Assembly (NCBI GenBank): GCA_050943335.1
Contig: JBMNOZ010000007.1
Coordinates: 26,404-90,403, forward strand
Source of the DNA: JBMNOZ01 sp050943335
GTDB lineage: Bacteria > Bacillota > Desulfitobacteriia > Desulfitobacteriales > Syntrophobotulaceae
Length of the DNA stretch: 64,000 nucleotides
Direction: 5' to 3'
The notes under the pieces are model-generated. The model had not been told where the DNA came from. It ran no database searches and saw only the letters and a list, made by a program, of their open reading frames with translations. A program made the position numbers and the translations under genes. This document shows positions 25,101 to 33,437 of the stretch, one piece after another. Each line of letters starts with the position of its first letter. Within the stretch, counting starts at the first letter, position 1.

Positions 25101-25994
25101 TCAGCTCCAGACAACACAATTGCACCCCTGGTTTTTAGCTCGGTATAAATTCATATCTGCTTTGTCAATAAAGCTTTGCTCAGTTTGAGAATTGGTAGGG
25201 ACAGAACTATAACCACCGATACTTATGGTCAGGTAGGGCAAAAGCTTGCTGTTTTTATGTTCGATCTTTAAGTCATAGACTTTTCGGCGGATATCTTCCG
25301 CAATTTTTTTTCCTCCCCCGGCTTTAGTATTGGGCAGGATCACGGCAAATTCTTCTCCCCCGTAGCGAGCTACGAAATCAGTTGGCCTTCTCAGGCAGGA
25401 TTGGATCGCAGCCGCTATTTTTATTAGGGCTTTGTCGCCTTCGGAATGGCCGTAAAAATCGTTAAATCTTTTAAAATAATCGACATCGACCATAAGGAGA
25501 GTGAGAGGCAAACTATATCGAGCGGCATTGCGAAACTCTTTGGTCAGATTGTCATTGAAGTACCGGCGGTTGGGGATTTCAGTCAGGAAATCTATTTGGG
25601 CCATTTTTTCTAGGAGCTTTTCTTTTTTTATTGATTGAACAATATTTCTGATCCGAGCTTGGATAATAACAGGTCGAAAGGGTTTGGTGATATAGTCGAC
25701 AGCGCCGAGGCGATATCCCTCTTCTTGATCTTCATCGGAATCCAGACTGGTAATAAAGACAACTGGGATATCCCTGGTTCGATCGTCGGATTTAAGAATT
25801 TTGATCATTTCATGCCCGTTTATTCCCGGCATAATAACATCGAGCAAAATTAGATCTGGGGCAATGCACTCTAAAAGTTTCAAAGCCTCAGCGCCGCTGT
25901 TGGCCTCAATACAATTGTAATCGGTAAGTAAGCTTTTCAAATAAACAAGATTAAACTCTTGATCATCGACAATCAAAATAGTGAGTTTTTCCAT
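25101..25994 (-). CDS. Response regulator with GGDEF domain (diguanylate cyclase)
   Basis: 297 residues. Receiver domain (1-120) with the acidic pair DD at 10-11, phospho-acceptor Asp52 in LILLDVIMPG, Thr in FITSL (near 82) and Lys in TKPF (near 105). A short linker leads to a GGDEF domain (about 135-297) with intact GGEEF active site (near 213) and an inhibitory-site motif RPTD exactly five residues before it. Catalysis of c-di-GMP synthesis with product inhibition is therefore expected. No sensor kinase is adjacent. The gene diverges from the SPOR-domain gene, with a shared 180-base upstream region. Confidence 0.93.
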   Translation of the reverse strand: MEKLTILIVDDQEFNLVYLKSLLTDYNCIEANSGAEALKLLECIAPDLILLDVIMPGINGHEMIKILKSDDRTRDIPVVFITSLDSDEDQEEGYRLGAVDYITKPFRPVIIQARIRNIVQSIKKEKLLEKMAQIDFLTEIPNRRYFNDNLTKEFRNAARYSLPLTLLMVDVDYFKRFNDFYGHSEGDKALIKIAAAIQSCLRRPTDFVARYGGEEFAVILPNTKAGGGKKIAEDIRRKVYDLKIEHKNSKLLPYLTISIGGYSSVPTNSQTEQSFIDKADMNLYRAKNQGCNCVVWS

Positions 25995-26132
25995 TATGCC
26001 TCCCGTTTTAGTGGCTTCCAGAATATATTAGTTGTGTTTGTCTTAATTATATATCATCACACATAAAAGTGTAGGGTCAAAGATACAAAAATTTCCTTTT
26101 AAAATTATAGGGGTCAACATAAATTTTCATCT

Positions 26133-26146
26133 TAAACATATGTTTA
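26133..26146. promoter_or_regulatory. 14-bp palindrome between divergent genes
   Basis: TAAACATATGTTTA is a perfect palindrome, just upstream of a -10-like CATAAT (26153-26158) that precedes the SPOR gene. Candidate operator. Confidence 0.4.
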
Positions 26147-26176
26147 GATAGGCATAATATTCAGAAGGTGTTTAAG

Positions 26177-26872
26177 ATGAGGAAAAAAAAATATCAAAAA
26201 TGTTTGATTAGCGCCTTAGTGGTAATAATAGGGATAGGTGCCGTAATTTGGTTTACCCTCTATTTGGGACGAGTTTTTGTCGGCTTAGCTTCCGCAGATT
26301 CTTTTGAAGATTCGAAGCCTAGTAAACAGGCACCGGCCAGTAAGATTTTGGATTTACCTGATCTTGAATTTTGGGTTTGCCAGCTAGGGGTCTATAGTAA
26401 AAAAGAGAATGCTGAATTGCAGATCGAAAATTTAAAGCAACAGGGTTGGCTGGCAGAAATAATCGACACGGAGCCCGAGACTATTGCCATTGGGCTATTT
26501 GCTTCCCGTGAAGAGGCCCTCGATTTTAAGAAGATTTTAGCGGCCAACAATATTGAAGCCTGGGTTCGAAAGGAAGAGTATCCTGCTTTGCATTATAAAG
26601 CCAACGGTAAAAACGTAGAGGAAGCCACCCTTATTTTATCCCTCTGCAATTCCTTACTGCGGGGGGCAGAAAGAGAAGAGGTTAAAGCTAAGTTGCCGGC
26701 AGGGATGGAACTAAAGGGTTACTCTAAAGACTTTAAGGAACTGGAACATAGATTTGCTACATTGTTAACAAAGAACTATGAAAAAAATGATGATAAACAG
26801 ATCTATAAGCAGGAACTACTAGGTCTATTCGTTAAATATAAGAATTTTACGAGCAGGTTTTTTCCTAGTTGA
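26177..26872 (+). CDS. SPOR-domain membrane protein
   Basis: 231 residues from the ATG at 26177 (AAGGTG six bases upstream); a GTG three codons earlier lies on that RBS. A basic N-terminus and single hydrophobic segment (13-37) are followed by a short linker and an extracytoplasmic SPOR-like domain (about 55-135: FWVCQLGVYSKKENAELQ, then IAIGLFASREEALDFKK). SPOR domains bind denuded glycan strands of peptidoglycan, usually at division septa or engulfment sites. The last 90 residues are helical and charged with no recognised domain. The gene precedes rex but rex has its own promoter. Confidence 0.8.
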   Translation: MRKKKYQKCLISALVVIIGIGAVIWFTLYLGRVFVGLASADSFEDSKPSKQAPASKILDLPDLEFWVCQLGVYSKKENAELQIENLKQQGWLAEIIDTEPETIAIGLFASREEALDFKKILAANNIEAWVRKEEYPALHYKANGKNVEEATLILSLCNSLLRGAEREEVKAKLPAGMELKGYSKDFKELEHRFATLLTKNYEKNDDKQIYKQELLGLFVKYKNFTSRFFPS

Positions 26873-26919
26873 AGAAGGTTTTAGGGTTTTCAAAAAATAA
26901 AAATACTATGCGGAGCTAA

Positions 26920-26947
26920 TTGCCTTTTTTTAGGGTAGTGATATAAT
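26920..26947 (+). promoter_or_regulatory. rex promoter
   Basis: TTGCCT at 26920-26925 and TATAAT at 26942-26947, 16-base spacer, about 50 bases before the TTG start. Confidence 0.65.
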
Positions 26948-27000
26948 CAGAATAAAAGGGCGATTTAATCCGAGATTTAATCCGAAATGGAGGTTTATTC

Positions 27001-27636
27001 TTGAAAACAATAAAAATACCGGAAGCAACAATTATACGTTTATCAGTATATTCGCGTTACTTAACCGAAGTGGATCGTAAGGGGATCATTACAATTTCTT
27101 CAGGGGATATAGCTGAAGGAGTAGGGGTAAGCCCTGCCCAAGTCCGGAAAGATCTTGCTTATTTTGGGGAATTCGGTATCCGGGGTGTAGGTTACAATGC
27201 TAAAGATCTGCGCAGAAATATCCTCAGAATTTTGGGTCTCAGTGAGGGTTGGGATTTAAGCCTGATAGGGATAGGCAACTTAGGAATGGCTTTATGTTCT
27301 TACCAGGGATTTAAAGACCGCGGTTTTATAATTACCAGTATTTTCGATAATAATCCTGAAAAAATCGGTAAATTTGTAAATGGAATTGAAATTATGGCTG
27401 TAGATAGAATAGAAGAGATCATCCCTCAGAGGAAAACCCAGATTGCCGTGATTACCGTACCTGTTGATGCGGCGCAAGAAGTTGCGGATAAATTGGTTAA
27501 GGCCGGGATCAAAGCGATTTTAAACTTTGCCCCTATCGCTTTGAATGTGCCGCCGGAGATTGAGCTGCGAAATGTCGATCTGACAGTTAATTTAGAGGTA
27601 TTAACCTTTAATTTAAGTGGGAGAATGGCCTTATGA
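27001..27636 (+). CDS. rex: Redox-sensing transcriptional repressor Rex
   Basis: 211 residues; TTG start with ATGGAGG upstream. N-terminal winged helix (about 1-80) with the signature VSPAQVRKDLAYFGEFG; then a Rossmann fold beginning LIGIGNLGMAL (GxGxxG, near 89) that senses NADH/NAD+. The C-terminal swapped helix is present (EIELRNVDLTVNLEVL). Rex represses fermentation and respiration genes when NADH is low relative to NAD+. I found no obvious Rex box of the TTGTGAA-type in front of neighbouring genes, so its targets are probably elsewhere. Confidence 0.96.
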   Translation: MKTIKIPEATIIRLSVYSRYLTEVDRKGIITISSGDIAEGVGVSPAQVRKDLAYFGEFGIRGVGYNAKDLRRNILRILGLSEGWDLSLIGIGNLGMALCSYQGFKDRGFIITSIFDNNPEKIGKFVNGIEIMAVDRIEEIIPQRKTQIAVITVPVDAAQEVADKLVKAGIKAILNFAPIALNVPPEIELRNVDLTVNLEVLTFNLSGRMAL

Positions 27637-27655
27637 CCGACAAAACTGCAGTAAA

Positions 27656-27690
27656 AAGCCACCCGCATCTATAGTCAGGGTGGTTTTTTT
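27656..27690 (+). terminator. Terminator after rex
   Basis: CCACCC (27659-27664) and GGGTGG (27678-27683) with seven T following and A residues before. Confidence 0.7.
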
Positions 27691-27770
27691 ACTTGAATTT
27701 ATTTTAATCTTTATTAACGGTCCGAATACAGGTAAAATAGATAAAATGATTCCACGAGGGGAGAGAAAGA

Positions 27771-29390
27771 ATGACGGGGAAAAGAGTAAGTATTTATGAC
27801 ACTACCCTAAGAGATGGCGCTCAGGGGGAAGGAGTACATTTTTCGGTTAGAGATAAATGTCTGTACTTAAAAATGTTGGCTAATCGAGGCCTTGATTATA
27901 TTGAAGCCGGTTGGCCGGGAGCGAATCCCAAAGACGATGAGCTCTTTAGATTGTTATCCGCCGGTCAGGTAGAATTACCGTTCAGGGAGAAAGGACAGAC
28001 CCAAATCGTGGCTTTCGGCAGCACTTGTAAAGTAAACGAGGAGCCGGAAAACAGCGAAATCCTAGCCTCCTTGCTTGCCTACGGCGCCGACACCATCACA
28101 ATTTTCGGTAAAACATGGAAGCTGCATGTAGAGGAGGTTTTACGGACGGAGGCTTTAGAAAATATACGAATAATCCGCGAGTCGGTACGTTTTTTGGTGG
28201 CGGCTGGTAAAACTGTGTTTTTCGATGCCGAACATTTCTTTGACGGTTGGTTAGACGACCCGGCCTTTGCTTTAGCCTGCCTTCAAGCTGCTATGGAGGG
28301 AGGGGCCAAAGGTTTGGTGCTCTGTGATACTAACGGAGGTACTTATTCTAAGGATATAGCTCGGGGAGTAGAAGCTGTAAAACAGGAATTTGCCCCTCCC
28401 ATACTTGGAATTCACGCTCATAATGATGGGGGCTTGGCTGTTGCCAATACTTTGGCGGCCGTGGAAGCGGGCGCTAATCAGATTCAGGGCTGTTGGAACG
28501 GTTTTGGGGAGCGTTGTGGCAATGCTAATTTGAGCACTTTAATACCCTGGCTTCAGTTAAAACTGGGTTATGATTTGCTGGAACCGGAAGATTTACGCAG
28601 TTTAACCCATCTGAGCCGTTATATAGCGGAACTTATTAATTATCCTTTTGATGACAAACAACCCTTTGTGGGAAAAAGTTCTTTTGCCCATAAGGCGGGC
28701 ATGCATGTGGATGCGGTATTAAAAAACAGTAAAACCTTTGAGCATATTGAGCCTTCTTTAGTCGGAAATGAAAGGCGGATTCTTGTTTCCGACCAATCCG
28801 GGAAAGCCAATATCTGTCAGAGGTTACGCCTTTTTAGACCGGAGATCGAAAAAGACGACCCTTTGGTTGAACTGGCGATGAACAAAGTAAAAGAAGCGGA
28901 AAACCGCGGTTATCAGTATGAAACGGCAGAAGGAAGCCTCGACCTATTACTCTTGGAGATCCTCGGGGAGTTTGAACCGCCCTTTGTATTGGAAGATTAT
29001 CATGTTTGGAGCGATCCCTTTAGAGGGGAGCTCGATTCAGTGGCGGTAACTAAAGTCAGAGTCGGTAAAGAATCTGTGCATATGGCAGCAGAGGGGGACG
29101 GTCCGGTTAATGCTTTGGATAAAGCTTTAAGACACACCTTGAGCACTTTCTTTCCTGTTATTGAGGAAAGTGAGCTCATAGATTACAAAGTCCGAGTCTT
29201 AGATGGTTCGCGCGGTACAGGCGCTGTGGTCCGGGTCGTCGTCGAAACCGCCCATGGACCCGATAGCTGGGGAACGGTCGGGGTATCCAGTAATATCTTG
29301 CGGGCGAGTTCCCGAGCCATTTTAGACGCTTTGTATATTGTTATTCTTCGGGAGCGGGGAATAATTAAAAAGACAACCTATAGATTATAG
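27771..29390 (+). CDS. cimA: (R)-citramalate synthase
   Basis: 539 residues, ATG with GGGGAGAG upstream. DRE-TIM family: SIYDTTLRDGAQGEGVHFS at the N-terminus (metal and catalytic Asp/Arg), HAHNDGGLAVAN (near 215) with metal-binding His pair, GCWNGFGERCGNAN (near 237). The C-terminal LeuA-type allosteric domain is present (about 400-530). Length and the SIYDTTLRDG opening fit the CimA branch rather than 2-isopropylmalate synthase. It condenses pyruvate with acetyl-CoA, the threonine-independent route to isoleucine. Leucine or isoleucine feedback is expected from the family. It stands alone between rex and maf; no ilv or leu genes are nearby. Confidence 0.92.
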   Translation: MTGKRVSIYDTTLRDGAQGEGVHFSVRDKCLYLKMLANRGLDYIEAGWPGANPKDDELFRLLSAGQVELPFREKGQTQIVAFGSTCKVNEEPENSEILASLLAYGADTITIFGKTWKLHVEEVLRTEALENIRIIRESVRFLVAAGKTVFFDAEHFFDGWLDDPAFALACLQAAMEGGAKGLVLCDTNGGTYSKDIARGVEAVKQEFAPPILGIHAHNDGGLAVANTLAAVEAGANQIQGCWNGFGERCGNANLSTLIPWLQLKLGYDLLEPEDLRSLTHLSRYIAELINYPFDDKQPFVGKSSFAHKAGMHVDAVLKNSKTFEHIEPSLVGNERRILVSDQSGKANICQRLRLFRPEIEKDDPLVELAMNKVKEAENRGYQYETAEGSLDLLLLEILGEFEPPFVLEDYHVWSDPFRGELDSVAVTKVRVGKESVHMAAEGDGPVNALDKALRHTLSTFFPVIEESELIDYKVRVLDGSRGTGAVVRVVVETAHGPDSWGTVGVSSNILRASSRAILDALYIVILRERGIIKKTTYRL

Positions 29391-29539
29391 GTTGCTAGTT
29401 ATTTCAAATAATTTTAGAATATAGCAAAAGGATATAGCTGAAGGATGTCGAAAATATCAAGATGTTAAAGAAATAATGATGTTTAAATGGGGTAAGAATA
29501 GTTAAAACAGCTCATATGCACTACATGGACGTGATCTAA

Positions 29540-30148
29540 GTGTTAGTTTTAGCCTCGGCGTCTCCGCGGCGTAGTCAACTTTTAAAAGAATGGGGATATG
29601 ATTTTCGGCTTGTCCACGCTCCGATTACAGAGAAAATGCCTCCCGAAGTCTCGCCGGAAACAGGGGTTAAGTATTTGGCCTCTCAAAAAGCAGAGGCGGG
29701 ATTTAAGGTCTGGCGAAAACAAAACGGGTTTAGCCAAGATGTGATCTTAGGAGCAGATACGATTGTTGTTTTTAAGGGAAATATTTTAGGCAAGCCCAGA
29801 GATGAAAATGAGGCTTTAAGAATGCTTCGGGATTTAAGCGGCAGCACTCATCGGGTTTTGACGGCCATTTCTTTAGCGCAGGAGGATTTAGACCACGGGA
29901 TGTCGATTCAAACTGAGGTCGAGACGACGATTGTTTCTTTCCGAAGCTTAAGTCTAAAGGAAATTTATGATTATATTGCTACTGGGGAGCCGATGGATAA
30001 GGCAGCGGCCTACGGTATTCAGGGAGGAGCGGGAAAATTTGTGAAAGAACTAAAGGGCTCTTTCACAAATGTTATGGGACTGCCGATGGAGTTGTTGGAG
30101 GTTAAACTGAAAGAGAAAGGGATTCTCCCTCAGGGCGGTTGTCAATGA
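29540..30148 (+). CDS. maf: Maf-like nucleoside triphosphate pyrophosphatase
   Basis: 202 residues. The GTG at 29540 is directly preceded by an in-frame TAA, so it is the earliest possible start, and the sequence begins LVLASASPRRSQLL, the exact family N-terminus. There is no good Shine-Dalgarno sequence before it, which is unusual for this genome. GADTIVV (near 73) and GKPRDENEALRMLRDLSG (near 87) complete the signature. Maf proteins hydrolyse non-canonical or modified NTPs (dTTP/UTP pyrophosphatase branch) and are tied to septum arrest in Bacillus. It opens the conserved maf-radC-mreBCD block. Confidence 0.92.
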   Translation: MLVLASASPRRSQLLKEWGYDFRLVHAPITEKMPPEVSPETGVKYLASQKAEAGFKVWRKQNGFSQDVILGADTIVVFKGNILGKPRDENEALRMLRDLSGSTHRVLTAISLAQEDLDHGMSIQTEVETTIVSFRSLSLKEIYDYIATGEPMDKAAAYGIQGGAGKFVKELKGSFTNVMGLPMELLEVKLKEKGILPQGGCQ

Positions 30149-30180
30149 TTTAAGGTTGTCCTCGACGGAGGAAGGAACAA

Positions 30181-30864
30181 ATGAGTTACCGTCGCCTTAA
30201 GGATCTGCCGGAAGATCTTAAACCCCGGGAACGGTTGCTGCTATACGGGCCGGAGGTCTTATCGAATAAGGAAATACTGGCGATTATTTTAAGAACCGGT
30301 TCCAAGGGTGAAAATGTCTTGGAACTGGCGGAAAGAATTTTAATTCAAATCGATGGTCTTAGAGGTTTAAGTAAAATATCTCTGCCCGAATTAAAACAGA
30401 TCCACGGGGTGGGGCCAGCAAAAGCCACTCAAATCAAAGCCGCTTTGGAACTTGGTAAGAGGAGTGTTAGTTCGGACCCTTTTACCAGACCGACAATTAA
30501 TTCTCCCGCTGATGTTGCTGGTTTAGTGATGGAAGAGATGCGTAATTTAGACCGTGAGCATTTTCGCATTATGTATCTAAATACCCGCAACAATGTATTG
30601 GGGATTGCTTCTGTATCGATAGGCACTTTAAATTCTTCCCTTGTTCATCCCCGGGAGTGTTTCAAAGAGGCTATCCGTCGCAATGCGAACACGGTTATTC
30701 TCATACACAATCATCCCAGCGGAGATCCTACTCCCAGTACGGAAGATCTGGGGATAACCAAAAGATTAGTGGAAGCCGGAAAAATTTTAGGGATAGAGGT
30801 TCTGGATCATGTTATTATTGGAGACAAGGCCTTTGTCAGCTTAAAGGAGCTGGGAATGATATAA
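30181..30864 (+). CDS. radC: RadC family (JAB/MPN) protein
   Basis: 227 residues, RBS GGAGGAAGG. N-terminal helix-hairpin-helix region (LKQIHGVGPAKATQIKAAL, about 75-95), then a JAB1/MPN-type metalloprotein domain with HNHPSGDPTPSTED (near 178), the HxH...D zinc signature. Historically called a DNA repair protein, but the biochemical role is unresolved. Position between maf and mreB is conserved across Firmicutes. 32 bases follow maf, so they are likely cotranscribed. Confidence 0.94.
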   Translation: MSYRRLKDLPEDLKPRERLLLYGPEVLSNKEILAIILRTGSKGENVLELAERILIQIDGLRGLSKISLPELKQIHGVGPAKATQIKAALELGKRSVSSDPFTRPTINSPADVAGLVMEEMRNLDREHFRIMYLNTRNNVLGIASVSIGTLNSSLVHPRECFKEAIRRNANTVILIHNHPSGDPTPSTEDLGITKRLVEAGKILGIEVLDHVIIGDKAFVSLKELGMI

Positions 30865-31003
30865 GAAATAAAATCAGACAGTAGTTGAAAATCGTTATTC
30901 TGTAACATCAAGGACAGCTAGAATTAACTATCACTAGCATGAAATCTAGACCAAGTGATAAAATAGTAAAGTCCGATAAATTAGGATGAAGGGAGATTCC
31001 AAC

Positions 31004-32020
31004 ATGTTTTTTAGCAAGGATTTAGGCATTGATTTGGGAACAGCAAATACCCTTGTGCATGTAAAAGGGAAAGGAATTATATTACAGGAACCCTCCGTGG
31101 TTGCTATGGATATACACAGGAACGAACCCTTAGCCGTAGGTGATCGGGCCAAAGAAATGATCGGGAGAACACCGGGCAACATTGTGGCCATCAGACCGCT
31201 GAAAGATGGGGTTATTTCCGACTTCAATGTTACTCAAAAAATGTTAAAATACTTTATTACCCGGGCTGTGGGATCGAGAATTCAATTTGTTCGGCCCCGG
31301 GTTGTGATCTGTGTCCCTTCCGGGGTCACAGCGGTTGAAAAGAGGGCGGTTCGAGAAGCGGCCTTGGCAGCCGGAGCCAAAGACCCGATTATCATCGAAG
31401 AACCCATGGCCGCGGCGATCGGGGCAGGGCTACCGGTCAGCGAACCTACCGGGAACATGATTGTGGATATTGGAGGCGGGACAACCGAAGTAGCGGTAAT
31501 CTCTTTAGGCGGAATAGTTACCGCCGGTTCAATTAGAGTAGCCGGAGATGAGATGGATGAGGCTATTGTTGCTTATATTAAAAGGAACTATAATTTATCT
31601 ATCGGTTATCAGACTGCGGAAAATATTAAAAAGGAAATTGGGGCCGCTTATTTGCCGGAAAAGGATATGTTTTACACTGTTAAAGGGCGGGATTTATTGA
31701 CCGGCTTACCTAAAAATGTAGATATCACGTCCCAGGAAATTGTTGAGGCTCTTTCGGAACCTGTATCTGCTATTGTGGAAGCGGTTAAAACCAGCTTGGA
31801 AAAAACTCCTCCCGAATTAGCGGCGGATATTATGGATCGGGGTATTATCATGGCCGGGGGCGGCTCTCTACTTAGAAACTTGGACAAGCTAATTGCGGAT
31901 CGGACCGGAATACCGATTCATATAGCTGAAGATCCCTTGTCTTGTGTCGCACTCGGGACAGCTAAAGTTCTGGAAAGTGAGGGAACAATGAAAAAATTAG
32001 CTGCTTTACAGAAGAGCTAA
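31004..32020 (+). CDS. mreB: Rod shape-determining protein MreB
   Basis: 338 residues from the ATG at 31004 with AAGGGAG upstream; the earlier in-frame start has no RBS. Actin-fold motifs: phosphate 1 GIDLGTANTLVHVKGKG (near 8), phosphate 2 MIVDIGGGTTEVAVISLGG (near 155), adenosine motif IIMAGGGSLLRNLDKLI (near 282). It forms membrane-associated ATP-dependent filaments that guide the elongasome. A short amphipathic N-terminus (MFFSKDLG) fits membrane docking. First gene of mreB-mreC-mreD-PBP2. Confidence 0.97.
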   Translation: MFFSKDLGIDLGTANTLVHVKGKGIILQEPSVVAMDIHRNEPLAVGDRAKEMIGRTPGNIVAIRPLKDGVISDFNVTQKMLKYFITRAVGSRIQFVRPRVVICVPSGVTAVEKRAVREAALAAGAKDPIIIEEPMAAAIGAGLPVSEPTGNMIVDIGGGTTEVAVISLGGIVTAGSIRVAGDEMDEAIVAYIKRNYNLSIGYQTAENIKKEIGAAYLPEKDMFYTVKGRDLLTGLPKNVDITSQEIVEALSEPVSAIVEAVKTSLEKTPPELAADIMDRGIIMAGGGSLLRNLDKLIADRTGIPIHIAEDPLSCVALGTAKVLESEGTMKKLAALQKS

Positions 32021-32038
32021 GGGCGGAGGAGAAATTAG

Positions 32039-32908
32039 GTGGGCAAAAAGACAAATTATCTGGGGATAGCAGTTTTGGTCTTTGCTGTCTTATTAATTAC
32101 GATGACTGCTATTCGCCTTACTGCACCAGGCAGCGAATTTCCTAATCCCGTAGGAAACGCTTTGAATAGAATTTTGTCCCCTGTGGAGAAAACCATTACG
32201 AATATCGGAGATGGGATAAAGAAAAACCTTCGAGCAGTTTTTGCTTTTCATCGGGTGGCGGCGGAAAACGAAGAACTTCGCCGCCAGATTGACCAATTGA
32301 AAATGGATAATCTCCAGCTCAAAGAACAGGTTTTGGCAGCCCTTCGCTACAACGAATTGAACAAAAATGTTTTTAACAGTCCTGTTTTAAAGAACTATAA
32401 TAAGATCGGCGCTACTATTGTCAATCGAGATCCCTTCCATTGGTATCGGACAATAACTATAAATAAGGGTACTAAACATGGGGTTAAAGTTAATGATCCT
32501 GTGGTAGCTAATTTAGGTTTGGTTGGGAAGGTGGTCTCGGTAACCGCAACAACCGCTGACATTCTGTTAATTCCGGACGGAGAGGGCAAGGTTGGAGCTT
32601 TTGTAAGGGACAGCCAAGGAAAAGCAATCTTCGGGATTGTAAATGGGACTTATAATAGAGAATCCAGATTAACGAGTTCAGGGCATTTGGAGATGTTTTT
32701 TAAACGGGAAGATGAAGTTAATATTGGGGACCTGGTGTTTACCTCCGGGCTCGGGGGGGTATACCCCAAAGGAATTCCCATCGGGGTGATAAAGGATCTG
32801 AGAATCGATTCTACCGGTCTGCAAAAAGCAGCTTTAATCGAGGCCGTGGTGGATTTTGATTCTCTAGAGGAAGTATATGTGATTGAGATGACGGAGGCCG
32901 AAGGATGA
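32039..32908 (+). CDS. mreC: Rod shape-determining protein MreC
   Basis: 289 residues; GTG start with GGAGGAGAAA upstream. One transmembrane segment (about 8-26), a coiled coil (about 65-105, rich in Glu/Asn/Leu), then the extracytoplasmic double beta-barrel region with TINKGTKHGVKVNDPVVANL (near 140), DSQGKAIFGIVNGTY and GVYPKGIPIGVIKDLR (near 240). It links MreB to the periplasmic penicillin-binding protein PBP2. The last four bases overlap mreD. Confidence 0.95.
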   Translation: MGKKTNYLGIAVLVFAVLLITMTAIRLTAPGSEFPNPVGNALNRILSPVEKTITNIGDGIKKNLRAVFAFHRVAAENEELRRQIDQLKMDNLQLKEQVLAALRYNELNKNVFNSPVLKNYNKIGATIVNRDPFHWYRTITINKGTKHGVKVNDPVVANLGLVGKVVSVTATTADILLIPDGEGKVGAFVRDSQGKAIFGIVNGTYNRESRLTSSGHLEMFFKREDEVNIGDLVFTSGLGGVYPKGIPIGVIKDLRIDSTGLQKAALIEAVVDFDSLEEVYVIEMTEAEG

Positions 32909-33414
32909 GAAGGATTATAATCATGCTGCTAATTACGGTCCTCTGCCTTGTTCTCCCGGGTACTGTTTTTCATTATTTTTCCTGGGCCGGCATAAAACCA
33001 GACCTTCCCATGCTGTGGGTGGTTTACTTAGCTCTCCACCATAGAACCCTTGAGGGTATCGGTTATGGTTTTTTTGTGGGCTTAATTTTTGATATTTATA
33101 TTGGCCGCTATATAGGCTTGTACGCTATAGTTTTGGCCATTGTGGCCTTACTGGTCAGTGTTTTACAAAAAGGGTGGTATAAAGAAAATGTCTTGCTGAC
33201 TATGGGCTTAGTTTTTGGCCTAACGGCCTTAGGGCAAATCCTGTTGCTTTTAATGGCCAGTACTGCAGGCTTAAATTGGCTCTCTTTGTCTGTCTTTAAG
33301 GGTATTCTGGGAATTGCTTTTTATAATTGTCTCTTGGTGCCCATCACCTATCCTTTGATCCATCGTTCTTTTACCGATGGATATTTAGCTCCGAAACTTA
33401 AATATGACAGGTAA
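32905..33414 (+). CDS. mreD: Rod shape-determining protein MreD
   Basis: 169 residues; ATG overlaps the mreC stop (ATGA). Five or six hydrophobic segments, with the family feature IKPDLPMLWVVYLALH (near 30) and GYGFFVGLIFDIYIGRYIGL (near 54). Integral membrane part of the elongasome. The family is weakly conserved, and gene order is the strongest support. Confidence 0.92.
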   Translation: MRRIIIMLLITVLCLVLPGTVFHYFSWAGIKPDLPMLWVVYLALHHRTLEGIGYGFFVGLIFDIYIGRYIGLYAIVLAIVALLVSVLQKGWYKENVLLTMGLVFGLTALGQILLLLMASTAGLNWLSLSVFKGILGIAFYNCLLVPITYPLIHRSFTDGYLAPKLKYDR

Positions 33415-33437
33415 TAAATACAGGAGTGAGAACACGG

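Noticed and set aside
26873..27000. Rex operator in front of rex or cimA
   Set aside because: No TTGTGAA-N4-TTCACAA-like palindrome found by eye in the nearby intergenic regions.
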